64,000 nucleotides of DNA, taken from Anaerocolumna chitinilytica. GTDB lineage: Bacteria > Bacillota > Clostridia > Lachnospirales > Lachnospiraceae. The translations under genes were made by a program, and so were the position numbers. The stretch covers positions 1,678,001 through 1,742,000 of the forward strand of contig NZ_AP023368.1 in NCBI RefSeq assembly GCF_014218355.1, given 5' to 3'. The notes beneath the pieces are model-generated. The model worked only from the letters and a program-made list of their open reading frames with translations. It was not told the origin of the DNA and ran no database searches. Positions 24,605 through 34,576 of this stretch are shown here, one piece after another (positions within the stretch are counted from its first letter, which is position 1; each line of letters begins with the position of its first letter).

Positions 24605-25669
24605 ATGGCAATCATTGCTTTTTTTAATAGAAGAAAGAATAAAAAAGGTGAAAAGCTTACCTATAAAACGCTTGGAAGTGTAAGACGGCTGATAAATTAT
24701 ATTCTACAGGAAAGTAAAACGAGAGAAGAGCTAATGGGAGGCCTATTATGTAATCCCAAAACAGCCTTTGAGGAGTTTGTCTTGACAAAAGCAATTCATG
24801 GTAAATTACCTGAAGGAGCAATTTCAAAATCAGAAGAAGTTATTCATTTTACACAGAGCTTTAAGATAGAAGAAATTACTCCGGAACTTGCAAAAGAGAT
24901 TGCAGATAAATTACTTACGCATAAATTGTTTGAGAGATTTCAGATTGTTTATGCAGTGCATACGGATCAGAAGCATATTCATACGCACTTTGCAATTAAC
25001 TCGGTAAATTATGAAACAGGACTAAGGTGGCATATCTCAAAGAATGACCTTCAGTGTATTAAGGATTGGAGCAATGAGTTGTGTCGAGAAAATAATCTCT
25101 CTATACTGCCTAAAATGGAGAGAAACCGGATACCCAAGAGTAGAACGGAGAATCGCTTACATGAGCCAGTTTTGCATGGTGAATACCGTGCTATAAAGGA
25201 TGGCCGGAGTTGGAAGGCAGAAACCCTCTACACTGGAATGGCTACAAAAAGAGTATCTCGTAATCGTGAAGAATTTATCGACCTAATGAAGCAGTTTGGA
25301 TATGAAGTTCGTTGGGAAGATAGCCGGAAGGATATTACTTTTACTAATTGGGATGGTAAAAAAATCAACTCAGATAAATTGGGCTTTCCGTCCAGAAATT
25401 TTACGCCCCTTACAAAAGAAGCACTTGAAAAGCAATTCGCCATCAACCGTCAGGTAGAGGAAAATAAAAATCATAGTATCCAAGTGGAGCAATCTATGTT
25501 AAGGAGCCAGTTATTTAAGTTGGCCAATACTCTGACACATGATTACAATAATCAATACCCATTTCAAAATAATGTAGCCTTTAAACCTTTTTATGTTGAA
25601 GGGCAAGCATTAAGAGATAGAGCTATTGAATCACAGAAAGGAAAAGGCCTGGATTGGGAAAGAGAATAA
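24605..25669 (+). CDS. MOBP-type relaxase (VirD2/MobA-like)
   Basis: 354 residues. The relaxase fold is at the N-terminus: a candidate nicking Tyr at residue 32 in LINYILQESKT, then motif III at 119-130 (HTDQKHIHTHFA) with His124, His126 and His128 as the metal ligands, and NSVNYETGLRWHISKNDL. It nicks one strand at oriT and stays attached to the DNA 5' end. The C-terminal part (about 160-354) has no helicase domain; it is shorter than many chromosomal relaxases, so the giant helicase upstream may supply unwinding. ATG 24605 is preceded by GGCAGGTG inside the end of the MobC gene. Confidence 0.92.
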   Translation: MAIIAFFNRRKNKKGEKLTYKTLGSVRRLINYILQESKTREELMGGLLCNPKTAFEEFVLTKAIHGKLPEGAISKSEEVIHFTQSFKIEEITPELAKEIADKLLTHKLFERFQIVYAVHTDQKHIHTHFAINSVNYETGLRWHISKNDLQCIKDWSNELCRENNLSILPKMERNRIPKSRTENRLHEPVLHGEYRAIKDGRSWKAETLYTGMATKRVSRNREEFIDLMKQFGYEVRWEDSRKDITFTNWDGKKINSDKLGFPSRNFTPLTKEALEKQFAINRQVEENKNHSIQVEQSMLRSQLFKLANTLTHDYNNQYPFQNNVAFKPFYVEGQALRDRAIESQKGKGLDWERE

Positions 25670-25679
25670 GGAGATTACA

Positions 25680-27932
25680 GTGAATAAAAAGAAATGGATT
25701 CCCTATAGTTTTTTAATCCTTGTATTCTCAATAGCAGCTTTATACTTCTCCGCTTTCTTTGATAGTGTGCTGCTAAAGAAAAAGCTAAAAAATGAGGATC
25801 TTCTATATATTATTAATTATGTAGCTTCCAGTAAAAATGCAGGGAAGCTTTTTTTAATTCTACTTACAGGTATCATAATGTTTGTAATAGTAACAGTGTT
25901 GCAGGATAGTAAAGATTATCAAAGCAAGCAAATATTTGTTACTCCGGATATCTCAACTCCAGCGCCTGCAGGGCAGGGGCAATGTGGTAATGCAAAGTGG
26001 TTAAAATCAAGTAACTTTGATACAGCTTTTGATAATTTTACCCTAGATCACAGTAATAAACTTTTAAAGCAGATTGCAGAAGCGAGCCTTAATGATATTA
26101 AATATGAACTCAAACGTATAGAAAAAGTAGAGGCAGAAATTGATGAATTAACAATGGAAAAAGATCAAGAAGATGATTTGAACCGTGTTAAAGAGCTTGA
26201 AGCAATCATCGACCTAAAACAACATGAGCTGGTGGATCAAGATAAGATCATTAAAGAAGTGAGCAATCCAGAAGCTTATGATGATATAAAGAAAAGAATT
26301 AGGAAAGGGGAGTTAAATAAATTTGCTCCACAGAAAGGTGGGGTTGTATTAGGAAAAAAGGAGCCTAATGAAAGCAATGTAATCCGCAGCCTTATAGAAC
26401 TTGTATCCGGTAAAGTGGAATCAAAAGAAGTAATTTATACTATTCTTAAGGATGTACATACACTGGTACTTGGAGCAACACGAGCTGGTAAAGGAAGAAC
26501 TGTTGTAATGCAAACGATTGGTTCATTGCTTTTAGCAGGAGAAAGTATTATAGTAACGGATCCAAAGGCAGAATCATATTACTACTATAAAAAAATACTG
26601 GAGCTGTTAGGATATAATACAATAACTATTGATTTTAAGAATCCCAGAAAAAGTACAAGGTTTAATTATCTACAACCTATTATTGATAGGGTGGATGATG
26701 ATGATATTCCTGGTGCCATTGATGCCACATGGGATTTGGTATCACAGCTCGTAGGCGAACCTAAAGGTGAACGACTTTGGAACGATGGTGAAGCCTCAAC
26801 TATTGCTGCCTGTACTATGGCAGTTGTTTATGATAACAGGTCACCTGAAAATCATATATACCGAAATTTAACCAATGTTTATTATTTTTTAAGCCAAATG
26901 TGCACTCCTGTTCAGGTTGGTAAAGAACTTGTGCTTCCTATATCAAAATATGTACAGGATCTGCCTTATGAACACCCCTCTAAAGGATTACTTGCCGTAG
27001 CCGATATTGCACCATCCAGAACAAGAGGTAGCTTCTATACATCTGCCTTAATGACTTTAAAATTATTTACGAATCCGCTGATAGCAGATATGACGTCTAC
27101 AACTGATTATGATCCTATGAAAGTTGGAGATGGGAAGACAGCCATATTTATTATATTACCCGATGACAGAAAAACCTACTATTCCTTAGCTACATTGTAT
27201 GTTACACAGCAATACCAGCTGTTAAGTCGAGCAGCTGATTTAAGAGGAGGGCGATTAAAACGTAGGGTCAATTATCTTTTAGATGAGTATGGTAACTTTG
27301 CTAAAATTCCTAACTTTACTACTATGCAGACAGTTGGTGGAGGTAAGGGAATACGTTTTAACCTCTTTGTTCAGGATTATAATCAGGTTGATGACGTTTA
27401 TGAACCCACACAAGGCAAGATTATCCGAAGCAACTGTGAAAACTGGATATACCTGCAGACAGACGATCCCGACACATTAGAGGGCTTGTCTAAAAAACTG
27501 GGTAAATACACTATTAGTACTTACTCCCTCAGCGCTAATCATCAGAAATTCAGTAATCCTAGCTCTTCCCATAATGTTAGCCTAACCGGGAGGGAGCTAT
27601 TAACAACGGATGAAATTAAAAAAATCAAAAGGCCATATTCACTTGTAACTAGCCGCAATGATCCGGCTATTTTATATTCTCCGGATTTATCTAGTTGGTA
27701 TTTTAATGAACTTTTGGGATTAGGCAATGAGGAACATAACAGAAGAGTTCGCATGGCAAGAGATAATATCAGAACAATAAGAAGTGTATCACATAAGCTT
27801 GAGCTTTGGGGTATTTGGGATGAATATAAGATTTTACTGGTAAAAGAACAAAAAGAAAAATCAGCTAAAATGATGAAAGAAATGGCAGAGCAGATGGCTG
27901 CAGCACAGGCAGGACAGTTTTTTGATACTTAA
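25680..27932 (+). CDS. VirD4/TraG-type coupling ATPase (T4CP)
   Basis: 750 residues from GTG 25680; AAGGAG lies six bases before it, while the open frame extends upstream into the relaxase gene without a ribosome site. Two N-terminal membrane segments (about 5-25 and 50-75), a coiled region (about 120-210), then the ATPase: Walker A LGATRAGKGRT (about 264-274) and Walker B-like NYLLDEYGNF (about 529-538). It links the relaxase-DNA complex to the secretion channel. The family is unmistakable, including RGSFYTSALMTLKLF and the nearby PSRTRG. Confidence 0.95.
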   Translation: MNKKKWIPYSFLILVFSIAALYFSAFFDSVLLKKKLKNEDLLYIINYVASSKNAGKLFLILLTGIIMFVIVTVLQDSKDYQSKQIFVTPDISTPAPAGQGQCGNAKWLKSSNFDTAFDNFTLDHSNKLLKQIAEASLNDIKYELKRIEKVEAEIDELTMEKDQEDDLNRVKELEAIIDLKQHELVDQDKIIKEVSNPEAYDDIKKRIRKGELNKFAPQKGGVVLGKKEPNESNVIRSLIELVSGKVESKEVIYTILKDVHTLVLGATRAGKGRTVVMQTIGSLLLAGESIIVTDPKAESYYYYKKILELLGYNTITIDFKNPRKSTRFNYLQPIIDRVDDDDIPGAIDATWDLVSQLVGEPKGERLWNDGEASTIAACTMAVVYDNRSPENHIYRNLTNVYYFLSQMCTPVQVGKELVLPISKYVQDLPYEHPSKGLLAVADIAPSRTRGSFYTSALMTLKLFTNPLIADMTSTTDYDPMKVGDGKTAIFIILPDDRKTYYSLATLYVTQQYQLLSRAADLRGGRLKRRVNYLLDEYGNFAKIPNFTTMQTVGGGKGIRFNLFVQDYNQVDDVYEPTQGKIIRSNCENWIYLQTDDPDTLEGLSKKLGKYTISTYSLSANHQKFSNPSSSHNVSLTGRELLTTDEIKKIKRPYSLVTSRNDPAILYSPDLSSWYFNELLGLGNEEHNRRVRMARDNIRTIRSVSHKLELWGIWDEYKILLVKEQKEKSAKMMKEMAEQMAAAQAGQFFDT

Positions 27933-27950
27933 GAATTTCGGAGGGACAAT

Positions 27951-28265
27951 ATGATTGATAGCGATAAGATAGCAATAATTTCCGCACTCTGTAGAGATAT
28001 TATGAATATGAACTCTCAATATGGAGACAAAGTATTTTTTGATTACTACTCTGCTATCGTAGGTCTGGAAATAGTTAAGGAGGTGATGCAGGAAACAGTG
28101 AGGTATCCAAAACCGGAAAGACTTCCTGATAATAGTATATGGTATGAAAGGCCTTATGGTATAGAGGGAGAACCAGATCCTTATGTTTTTAATGGATTTA
28201 TGGACCCCGAAGATTTTGAGCGATGGCAAGACTTGATGTTAGGAGTGGAGCCAGATAGAGATTAG
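27951..28265 (+). CDS. Hypothetical protein
   Basis: 104 residues, behind GGAGGGAC. Acidic and soluble, without membrane segments: an N-terminal helix (DKIAIISALCRDIMNMNSQY), a second one (FFDYYSAIVGLEIVKEVMQE), then a Pro/Glu/Tyr-rich tail (KPERLPDNSIWYERPYGIEG). No family recognised. Placed between the coupling ATPase and the pilin-like genes, so probably a small cytoplasmic partner of the transfer system. Confidence 0.6.
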   Translation: MIDSDKIAIISALCRDIMNMNSQYGDKVFFDYYSAIVGLEIVKEVMQETVRYPKPERLPDNSIWYERPYGIEGEPDPYVFNGFMDPEDFERWQDLMLGVEPDRD

Positions 28266-28299
28266 AAGGTATTACTTTAGAAAAGGAGTATTAAGCAAC

Positions 28300-28659
28300 A
28301 TGAAAAAACTGAATATGGCTCATTTAAGCCGAAAGAAATTAAGAAGTAAAGTCACTTATCTATTGACTTTACTTTTTTTATTGAGTAATAGCGTGATTGT
28401 TAAAGCGTCAAACCCAATAGCTGATAGCCAGGGAGGAAAGGGATTGATTAGATTGTTCAATGATGCTTCCCTATTCTTATTAGTTCTTTCACCTGTATTT
28501 GGCGGTCTAACTGCACTTTATTTCCTCATTCGAAAAAATGCTGCAGATGAGCAGGATCAAAAGCAATGGAATAAAAGGTTGACAATAACCGGCATATGTG
28601 TTGTTGGTGCGGTACTCGTTTCAAGTTCCATTAATCTTTTTACAGGATATTTTAAATAA
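28300..28659 (+). CDS. VirB2/TrbC-like small membrane protein (pilin-like)
   Basis: 119 residues. A long basic N-terminus, then a signal-like hydrophobic stretch (YLLTLLFLLSNSVIVKAS, about 26-43) with a likely cleavage site after VKA-S. The mature part has two membrane helices (SLFLLVLSPVFGGLTALYFL and ITGICVVGAVLVSSSINLF) separated by a charged cytoplasmic loop (RKNAADEQDQKQWNKR). This signal-plus-two-helix layout is that of VirB2/TrbC-type conjugative pilins, and the location between VirD4 and VirB6 genes fits. Confidence in the role is moderate because no sequence signature is diagnostic. Confidence 0.6.
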   Translation: MKKLNMAHLSRKKLRSKVTYLLTLLFLLSNSVIVKASNPIADSQGGKGLIRLFNDASLFLLVLSPVFGGLTALYFLIRKNAADEQDQKQWNKRLTITGICVVGAVLVSSSINLFTGYFK

Positions 28660-28676
28660 AATTGGAGGATAACGAT

Positions 28677-28925
28677 ATGAGAAAATTTAATGAATTTACA
28701 CAGAAAAAAATAATAGCTTTTAAAGTTAAAGCTGCAAAGGTAGTTGAGGCAGCTATCAATAAGTTATCAGAGAATAACGGAAACTTCCTCGAAGAAGCTC
28801 TTAAGTATATTATTGGACTTGTTATAGGTGCTTTGTTTATGGGGGGTATTTATCTGCTTTTCAAAAACGTAATCATACCGTCAGTGGGGACAAAGGTACA
28901 AGACTTTTTCAATTTCTCCGCTTAA
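28677..28925 (+). CDS. DUF6133-like small membrane protein
   Basis: 82 residues from ATG 28677, with GGAGG ending nine bases before it. Basic amphipathic N-terminal half (KIIAFKVKAAKVVEAAINKL), one membrane helix (IIGLVIGALFMGGIYLLF) and a short tail ending TKVQDFFNFSA. Size, topology and position match the small DUF6133-type proteins encoded next to pilin-like genes in Lachnospiraceae conjugative elements. Role unknown; probably a membrane component of the transfer channel. Confidence 0.6.
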   Translation: MRKFNEFTQKKIIAFKVKAAKVVEAAINKLSENNGNFLEEALKYIIGLVIGALFMGGIYLLFKNVIIPSVGTKVQDFFNFSA

Positions 28926-28932
28926 GAGCAAC

Positions 28933-28965
28933 AGTACGGTACCAATACTTATCTGGTACCGTACT
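28933..28965. repeat. 12-bp perfect hairpin before the surface-protein gene
   Basis: AGTACGGTACCA (28933-28944) and TGGTACCGTACT (28954-28965) are exact complements with a 9-nt loop. No T-run follows; the next gene's AAAGAAAGGAAC ribosome site starts about 13 bases on. Could protect or process the mRNA between the small membrane genes and the very long gene. Confidence 0.65.
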
Positions 28966-28993
28966 ATGAATAATATAAAAGAAAGGAACTGGA

Positions 28994-31900
28994 ATGAAGA
29001 ATAAAAATATAAAACAATTAATGGTAATTATCTTACTAGTTGCCATAATTTTTCAGCCCATGCAGATGACAGTTAATGCAGCAACAGGTGCAGTCGTTAC
29101 AGGTGCAAGTGGAACACAATATACCTTAAATCATCAGTATGTTAAGCAGTTAAATATCAATACTGGTAATATAACCATTTCTGATACGGGGTATACTCAG
29201 ACAAATGGTGCTACAGAGAGCTGGGATGCATCAAGTGATGCATATGTTATTAAAGGACAAGGAAGTAGTGCAAATACAATAACAATAACTAATGTAAATT
29301 ATGTACCAACAATTTATTTACTAGAGACCGAGTGGTCAGGTTATATTAATATACAATCAAGTATCGGGTGCAAGCTGGTAATAGTAGGTAATGTTAAAGC
29401 GAAAAATGCATCTTCTTGTGGGTTAGTTTACGTCTCAAATACTTCTACGTCTAATACAACAAAATTAGAAGTAGTTGGTTTGGATAAGGCAACCTCTTTT
29501 TTAACAGCTGATTACGTCATGGGTTATAGCAGTAATCCACTGAAATATATCGGAAGCGTGTCACTAAATAATTTAAATATTAACTGTATGTCTTTGGAGT
29601 CGGGAGTACAAACATTAGGCACTTTTGATATGAACAATATTAAACTCACTGAGAGTAAGACTTTGGTTAGCAATGAATCAATAAGATTGTTTAGTAATAA
29701 TAACTTGACAATAAATAATGTTATTGCAAATCATCTTGTAGTAATAAGGGCAAACAGTAGTTCCACTACAACAATTAATACATTTATTAGCAATTCAGAA
29801 ATTGATAGTTGCTATATACAAAATTCACAAACTTCCAGTATAACAGTAGAAAATTCATATTTTAACTATTTTGGGGGAATTAATCAAAATAAGGCTACTT
29901 TTAAGAATGTAGTAATAATCAATTTTTGGTCAAACTTTAGTGCAAGCTTATTTAATTTAATCGACAGTACATTGGCAAATACCACAATAGCGACTTCGAA
30001 TTTTTTAATTGGAACTTATAAAATAAACCACAGCAGTTTCAATGATGCGGGCGAAGGTTGGGTACTAGATTCAACACCAACAGATGACAATGCAAATGAT
30101 GTCTTTTTAAAGAAAGTAAGATTTAGGGATAACCCGAATACCTATTTTCTTGTAACCTTTCCAGATGGGCATATTTCTAAATTGCTATCTGATACAAATG
30201 GATATTTATATCCTTTTGTTCCGAAAAATAGCACTAATCTATTGTTTCAGGCCACAGACGAAACGGGGACAGCTAATTTTGGAGGTTACAAGCTCGATTA
30301 TGCAGCCATAACTACTAACGATACCACTTCAAATGAGCCTTCCATTCTTATACAGCCAACAACAATTACTTTCAGTCCATATGCTAACACACAAATAAGC
30401 TATTCTTTTGATAAGAGCACTTGGACACCAGTGACCACAGATTCGAACTGTCAGTTCAAGGTGGTTTTTCCAGATGGAATTGGTACGATATATCTGAAGT
30501 ATAATGGTAAATTGTATTCAGTAACGAAAGATGAATCTGGAAATGCAGGTAGTCTAATAGAGCTAAAACCTAAAATTGTATCCCAATCTGCTGGAAATGT
30601 ATCGCTGATAAAGGGAAGCCAGGGAACCATATTTGTTAATGCAAAGCCTGTTAATGCAAATGATACATTGCAGATGCAATGGTATAAAGATGGTAGTCCT
30701 TTAACGGGGGAAACTAATAATGTACTAACCTTTTCAAATCCGAATGATGCAGACATTGGAACCTATACATGTAATGTATCGGAAGATGGATTAGGAACTA
30801 CAACCTCTTCACCAATAGCAGTATCCGTTGTAGATAGTACGAATGCAATGTCTTTGAACATCCTAGCTCAGTCAGGAAATAAGACTGTTACAGAAGATTC
30901 AACAACGGAATTCTATGTAGTACCGAACATAACCGAGGGAGTTAGTTATCAATGGCAAAAAGATGGTGTAAATATTAATGGAGCTACTTCATCAAAATAT
31001 AATATTAGTACCGTTAAGCAATCAGATGAGGCTACATATACTTGTATTTTGAAGAAAGATAGTGAAGCTATAACATCTAATCCGATTACATTGACAGTTG
31101 TACCAAATCCACTTTCGGGTAATGTTTCTGAACTTCAGGATACGGTTAATAACTTGACTACTCAAGTTAATACTTTGCAAACACAGATCAATACTGCAAA
31201 TGAAAGTTTATCTGATTTACAGGATATGATTGATACACTTACAGGCCAGATAAATAATTTGAACAATCAGATAACAGCTCTGAATGGTCAAATAAATGAC
31301 TTAAGTGGCAATGTATCGAACCTTCAAGACCAAGTCAATGCCTTAATCATTCAAAAAGGTAAACTGCAGGGAGACCTGGATAATGCAAATACAGAAAAGG
31401 CAGCACTTCAAATCACTATTAATGATTTGAATACAGAAATTACAAATAAGGATAACCAGGTAACCTATTTACAGTCACTGTTGGATGCAAGTGAACATGA
31501 TAATGAGGAACTACAAAATCAGATTGATTCATTAAATGTACAGATAAGTGATATGACGATACAGATTAATAATCTGGTATCTCAAGTAACTACATTAACC
31601 TCAGAACGTGATTCTCTTCAGACTCAATTAGATACTGCTAATAATACTATTACTAATTTACAGCAGAAAATTATAGATTTAACGAATGAAAATCATGATT
31701 TGTCATCGAAACTTGATTCTGCACTTCTTCAGATTATTATTTTACAGGGACAGGTAAATGCACTGACCACACAGAATACGAATTTAGAAGGTCAAGTTAA
31801 TACTTTGCAGGCTCAAATAGTGGATTTACAACATCAGCTTGACAATACTGGATCGGACAATGTTGAATTGCTACAACAGATTAGTACCCTAAATACCCAG

Positions 31901-34528
31901 GTTAATAATTTGACTACACAAATAAACCAAAAGGATTCTCAGATTGTTTCGCTTAATGTACAGATTAGTAATCTGAATACTACAATTACAAATCTCCAGA
32001 CAGCGGTTAATAATGCATTGGATAGCCTGTCTGAATATGAAGGTACCGTTCTTCAGGATAAAATAAATAAAATCCTACAGGAAAACAGTGAACTCAAGAA
32101 TGCCCTTACAACTTTAGTACAGGACAAAAACTCTCTGCTCACACAAATCACTGATTTAAACAATTTAATCCTAAGCCTGCAGGGAGAGAATAGTTCCTTG
32201 AGTCAGCAGTTACAGGCCGCAGAAAATCAAATTACTGCCTTACAAAGCAGCTTGACTTTGGAGATAGCTAAAAGCAATGCGCTTCAGACACAAGTAGATA
32301 CTTTGAATGGACAGATAACAGATTTACAAACACAGCTCGGACAAGCTGACAGTGATAAAGATTCTCTTATTAATCAGATAACTGTTCTTCAGGGAGATCT
32401 GACGAGCCTAAACAATCATTTGACTATATCCAATACAACTATTGCTGACTTGAATACTCAAATATCAAGCATGAATAGTACCATTGTCAATCTTCAGAAT
32501 CAGATTAATAATGCTCTGTCTGAGTTATCAGAGTATGAAGGGAATAACCTGCTAGAGAAAATACAAGATATTAAAAATAAACAGACGGATATAACCGCTG
32601 ATCTAAATGAAGCCAATGCCCTGAATTCCAGCCTAAATTCGCAATTAGACACAGTGAACACGCAGCTGACATCGTTACAACATCAAATTGATGTATTGAC
32701 TGGGCAGTTGGGGGATAAAGATGCTCAGATAACAGAATTACTTGCTTTGATAGCACAAAAAGATACTGAAATTGCTGGAAAAAATACGCAAATTAACAAC
32801 CTCCAGAATCAAGTGCAGTCCTTGCAGGATACGATAGATTCACTTACAGGTGGAAATGATATTGTCGCTGAACTTACACAACAGGTTAACTCTCTGACAC
32901 AGCAGATTAACATACTGAATACGAAGGTAAATGATTTAACTGGGCAATTGAATGTAAAGGATGCCCTAATTAATGACCTTACAATTCAGCTGGCTGCAAA
33001 AAATGCTCAGATTATTGATCTGTTAAAACAGATTCAGGATTTACAGAATAGTAGCGGCAACCAGGATGAAGTCAACAAGCTAAAAGATGATATTAATAAG
33101 CTAAATGACGAATTGACTAATGCATACGACAATATAGAGAAGCTCAAACAACAGTTGGAAGATTTGAAAAACAATCCGGTAACGGTTGTTGTACCTGGTA
33201 GTTCTGGTGAAGGTGGAACGGATACAATAGCTGATCCTTCTGTTCCTAGTACAATAATTAAAGAAGTAAACCCTGATAATGTAAATGAGGTTGTCACTAA
33301 TCCTGTTATTAAGAATGGTGTTAATACAGATGTTGTGGCACAGAACGGCTGGGAGCTATCTTCTTCTCTTTCAAAAAATGCCATTTGGTCTGATTCCTTA
33401 TCACCCGTAACAGAAAGCTACACCGGTCTGTATACCTTTTTTGATAATGGACTTAATTCGGACACCGGAGTTTTGGGAGCGGCCATGACAGTTGGCTATA
33501 ATGGAGTACCAGTAGCCGGTCTGATTGATACAAAAGATGGTTATATGAAATACACCTTCTATGCTAGAAAAGTAGCAGATAAAAACAATATCTATGTATG
33601 CTCTGTTGATATTGAAAAAGAGAATTACACAACACCTGTTACAAGTATAACTTCATCCTTATTAAAAGAACCTCGAAGCTTTACTCCAGAGAATAGTTAC
33701 AATACATTGGCCGATAAAGCAATAACCTTAAAACTTAGTGCAGATTATGGAAAGTATGGAAGAGCAGCTATAAAATACCAGATAGTACCTGAAAGCATGG
33801 ACTTTGATCCGGACGGCACCTGGAAGGACGTGGAGGGGAATACAGTTACTATTCCGAAACAGCAAGAAAACTTCCGTGTTTATGTGAAATTCATTGATAA
33901 GAATGGTAATTATACCGTTGATAAAACAGTGGGATTTAAAGTATCCACTGAAAAAAGCAATGTTACTTCACCCGTATTTACTATGTATAAAACCGTTTAT
34001 CTGGGATATGACTACCAGGTACAACTAGCAAATGTTGATGGCAAGGTAAGTTACAGTTCATCTAATAAAAAAGTAGCTAGTGTCAATAAGTCCGGTGTTA
34101 TTACATCGGTGAACTATGGTAATGCTGTTATCTCATGCACAGTGAAAGGGAAAACGAATTATACATACAAAGTAATTGTTACAGTTGCAGATGGTAAAGG
34201 TAAACCAACACTGAATTTTATTGCACAAGAACTACAAACTTCCAGCGACAGTCCAGTACTTATGATGTATAAGCAGCTGAAAAAGGACTCAAGTACAAAG
34301 CTTGATATCAGTGGTTTAAGTAAAAATGCTCGTATTACTTATGTGAATACCGATTCAAATATAGCTTACATTTCGAAGTATGGTACAATAACAGGTCTTA
34401 AGAAAGGAAATACCGATATACTGGCCATTGTTGACCAAGAAGGTCGTAGCTACATTTATTATATCAAAGTCAGAGTAGATGATGGCACAGCGGATCCGGA
34501 GTACTGGACATATCTAACAGCTGCTTAG
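28994..34528 (+). CDS. Giant secreted coiled-coil surface protein with Ig-like and Big_2-like domains
   Basis: 1844 residues. Signal peptide (about 1-30, ending VNA-AT). Residues about 30-440 are Asn/Thr/Ser-rich and probably a beta-helix. Then two Ig-like domains (about 530-615 and 620-705; each with a QW-KDG core and YTC near the end). Then an almost unbroken coiled coil of about 690 residues (about 708-1395) made of LxxQIxxLxxQV heptads; it would be of the order of 100 nm long. Then a Gly/Ser linker and two Big_2-like domains (about 1650-1835). No LPxTG motif or C-terminal membrane helix, so the anchoring is unexplained. It sits inside the transfer genes and probably acts as an adhesin in mating-pair contact. 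Confidence 0.8.
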   Translation: MKNKNIKQLMVIILLVAIIFQPMQMTVNAATGAVVTGASGTQYTLNHQYVKQLNINTGNITISDTGYTQTNGATESWDASSDAYVIKGQGSSANTITITNVNYVPTIYLLETEWSGYINIQSSIGCKLVIVGNVKAKNASSCGLVYVSNTSTSNTTKLEVVGLDKATSFLTADYVMGYSSNPLKYIGSVSLNNLNINCMSLESGVQTLGTFDMNNIKLTESKTLVSNESIRLFSNNNLTINNVIANHLVVIRANSSSTTTINTFISNSEIDSCYIQNSQTSSITVENSYFNYFGGINQNKATFKNVVIINFWSNFSASLFNLIDSTLANTTIATSNFLIGTYKINHSSFNDAGEGWVLDSTPTDDNANDVFLKKVRFRDNPNTYFLVTFPDGHISKLLSDTNGYLYPFVPKNSTNLLFQATDETGTANFGGYKLDYAAITTNDTTSNEPSILIQPTTITFSPYANTQISYSFDKSTWTPVTTDSNCQFKVVFPDGIGTIYLKYNGKLYSVTKDESGNAGSLIELKPKIVSQSAGNVSLIKGSQGTIFVNAKPVNANDTLQMQWYKDGSPLTGETNNVLTFSNPNDADIGTYTCNVSEDGLGTTTSSPIAVSVVDSTNAMSLNILAQSGNKTVTEDSTTEFYVVPNITEGVSYQWQKDGVNINGATSSKYNISTVKQSDEATYTCILKKDSEAITSNPITLTVVPNPLSGNVSELQDTVNNLTTQVNTLQTQINTANESLSDLQDMIDTLTGQINNLNNQITALNGQINDLSGNVSNLQDQVNALIIQKGKLQGDLDNANTEKAALQITINDLNTEITNKDNQVTYLQSLLDASEHDNEELQNQIDSLNVQISDMTIQINNLVSQVTTLTSERDSLQTQLDTANNTITNLQQKIIDLTNENHDLSSKLDSALLQIIILQGQVNALTTQNTNLEGQVNTLQAQIVDLQHQLDNTGSDNVELLQQISTLNTQVNNLTTQINQKDSQIVSLNVQISNLNTTITNLQTAVNNALDSLSEYEGTVLQDKINKILQENSELKNALTTLVQDKNSLLTQITDLNNLILSLQGENSSLSQQLQAAENQITALQSSLTLEIAKSNALQTQVDTLNGQITDLQTQLGQADSDKDSLINQITVLQGDLTSLNNHLTISNTTIADLNTQISSMNSTIVNLQNQINNALSELSEYEGNNLLEKIQDIKNKQTDITADLNEANALNSSLNSQLDTVNTQLTSLQHQIDVLTGQLGDKDAQITELLALIAQKDTEIAGKNTQINNLQNQVQSLQDTIDSLTGGNDIVAELTQQVNSLTQQINILNTKVNDLTGQLNVKDALINDLTIQLAAKNAQIIDLLKQIQDLQNSSGNQDEVNKLKDDINKLNDELTNAYDNIEKLKQQLEDLKNNPVTVVVPGSSGEGGTDTIADPSVPSTIIKEVNPDNVNEVVTNPVIKNGVNTDVVAQNGWELSSSLSKNAIWSDSLSPVTESYTGLYTFFDNGLNSDTGVLGAAMTVGYNGVPVAGLIDTKDGYMKYTFYARKVADKNNIYVCSVDIEKENYTTPVTSITSSLLKEPRSFTPENSYNTLADKAITLKLSADYGKYGRAAIKYQIVPESMDFDPDGTWKDVEGNTVTIPKQQENFRVYVKFIDKNGNYTVDKTVGFKVSTEKSNVTSPVFTMYKTVYLGYDYQVQLANVDGKVSYSSSNKKVASVNKSGVITSVNYGNAVISCTVKGKTNYTYKVIVTVADGKGKPTLNFIAQELQTSSDSPVLMMYKQLKKDSSTKLDISGLSKNARITYVNTDSNIAYISKYGTITGLKKGNTDILAIVDQEGRSYIYYIKVRVDDGTADPEYWTYLTAA

Positions 34529-34576
34529 GGTGGATATTTTGAGTAAGAAGGTATCCGGAAGAAAGTAGGTGGCGAA

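Noticed and set aside
31118..33180. Strong short-period repetition that could suggest a CRISPR array or satellite
   Set aside because: It is coding for heptad repeats of a coiled coil; repeats are not identical and have no regular spacers. No CRISPR array or cas gene was seen.
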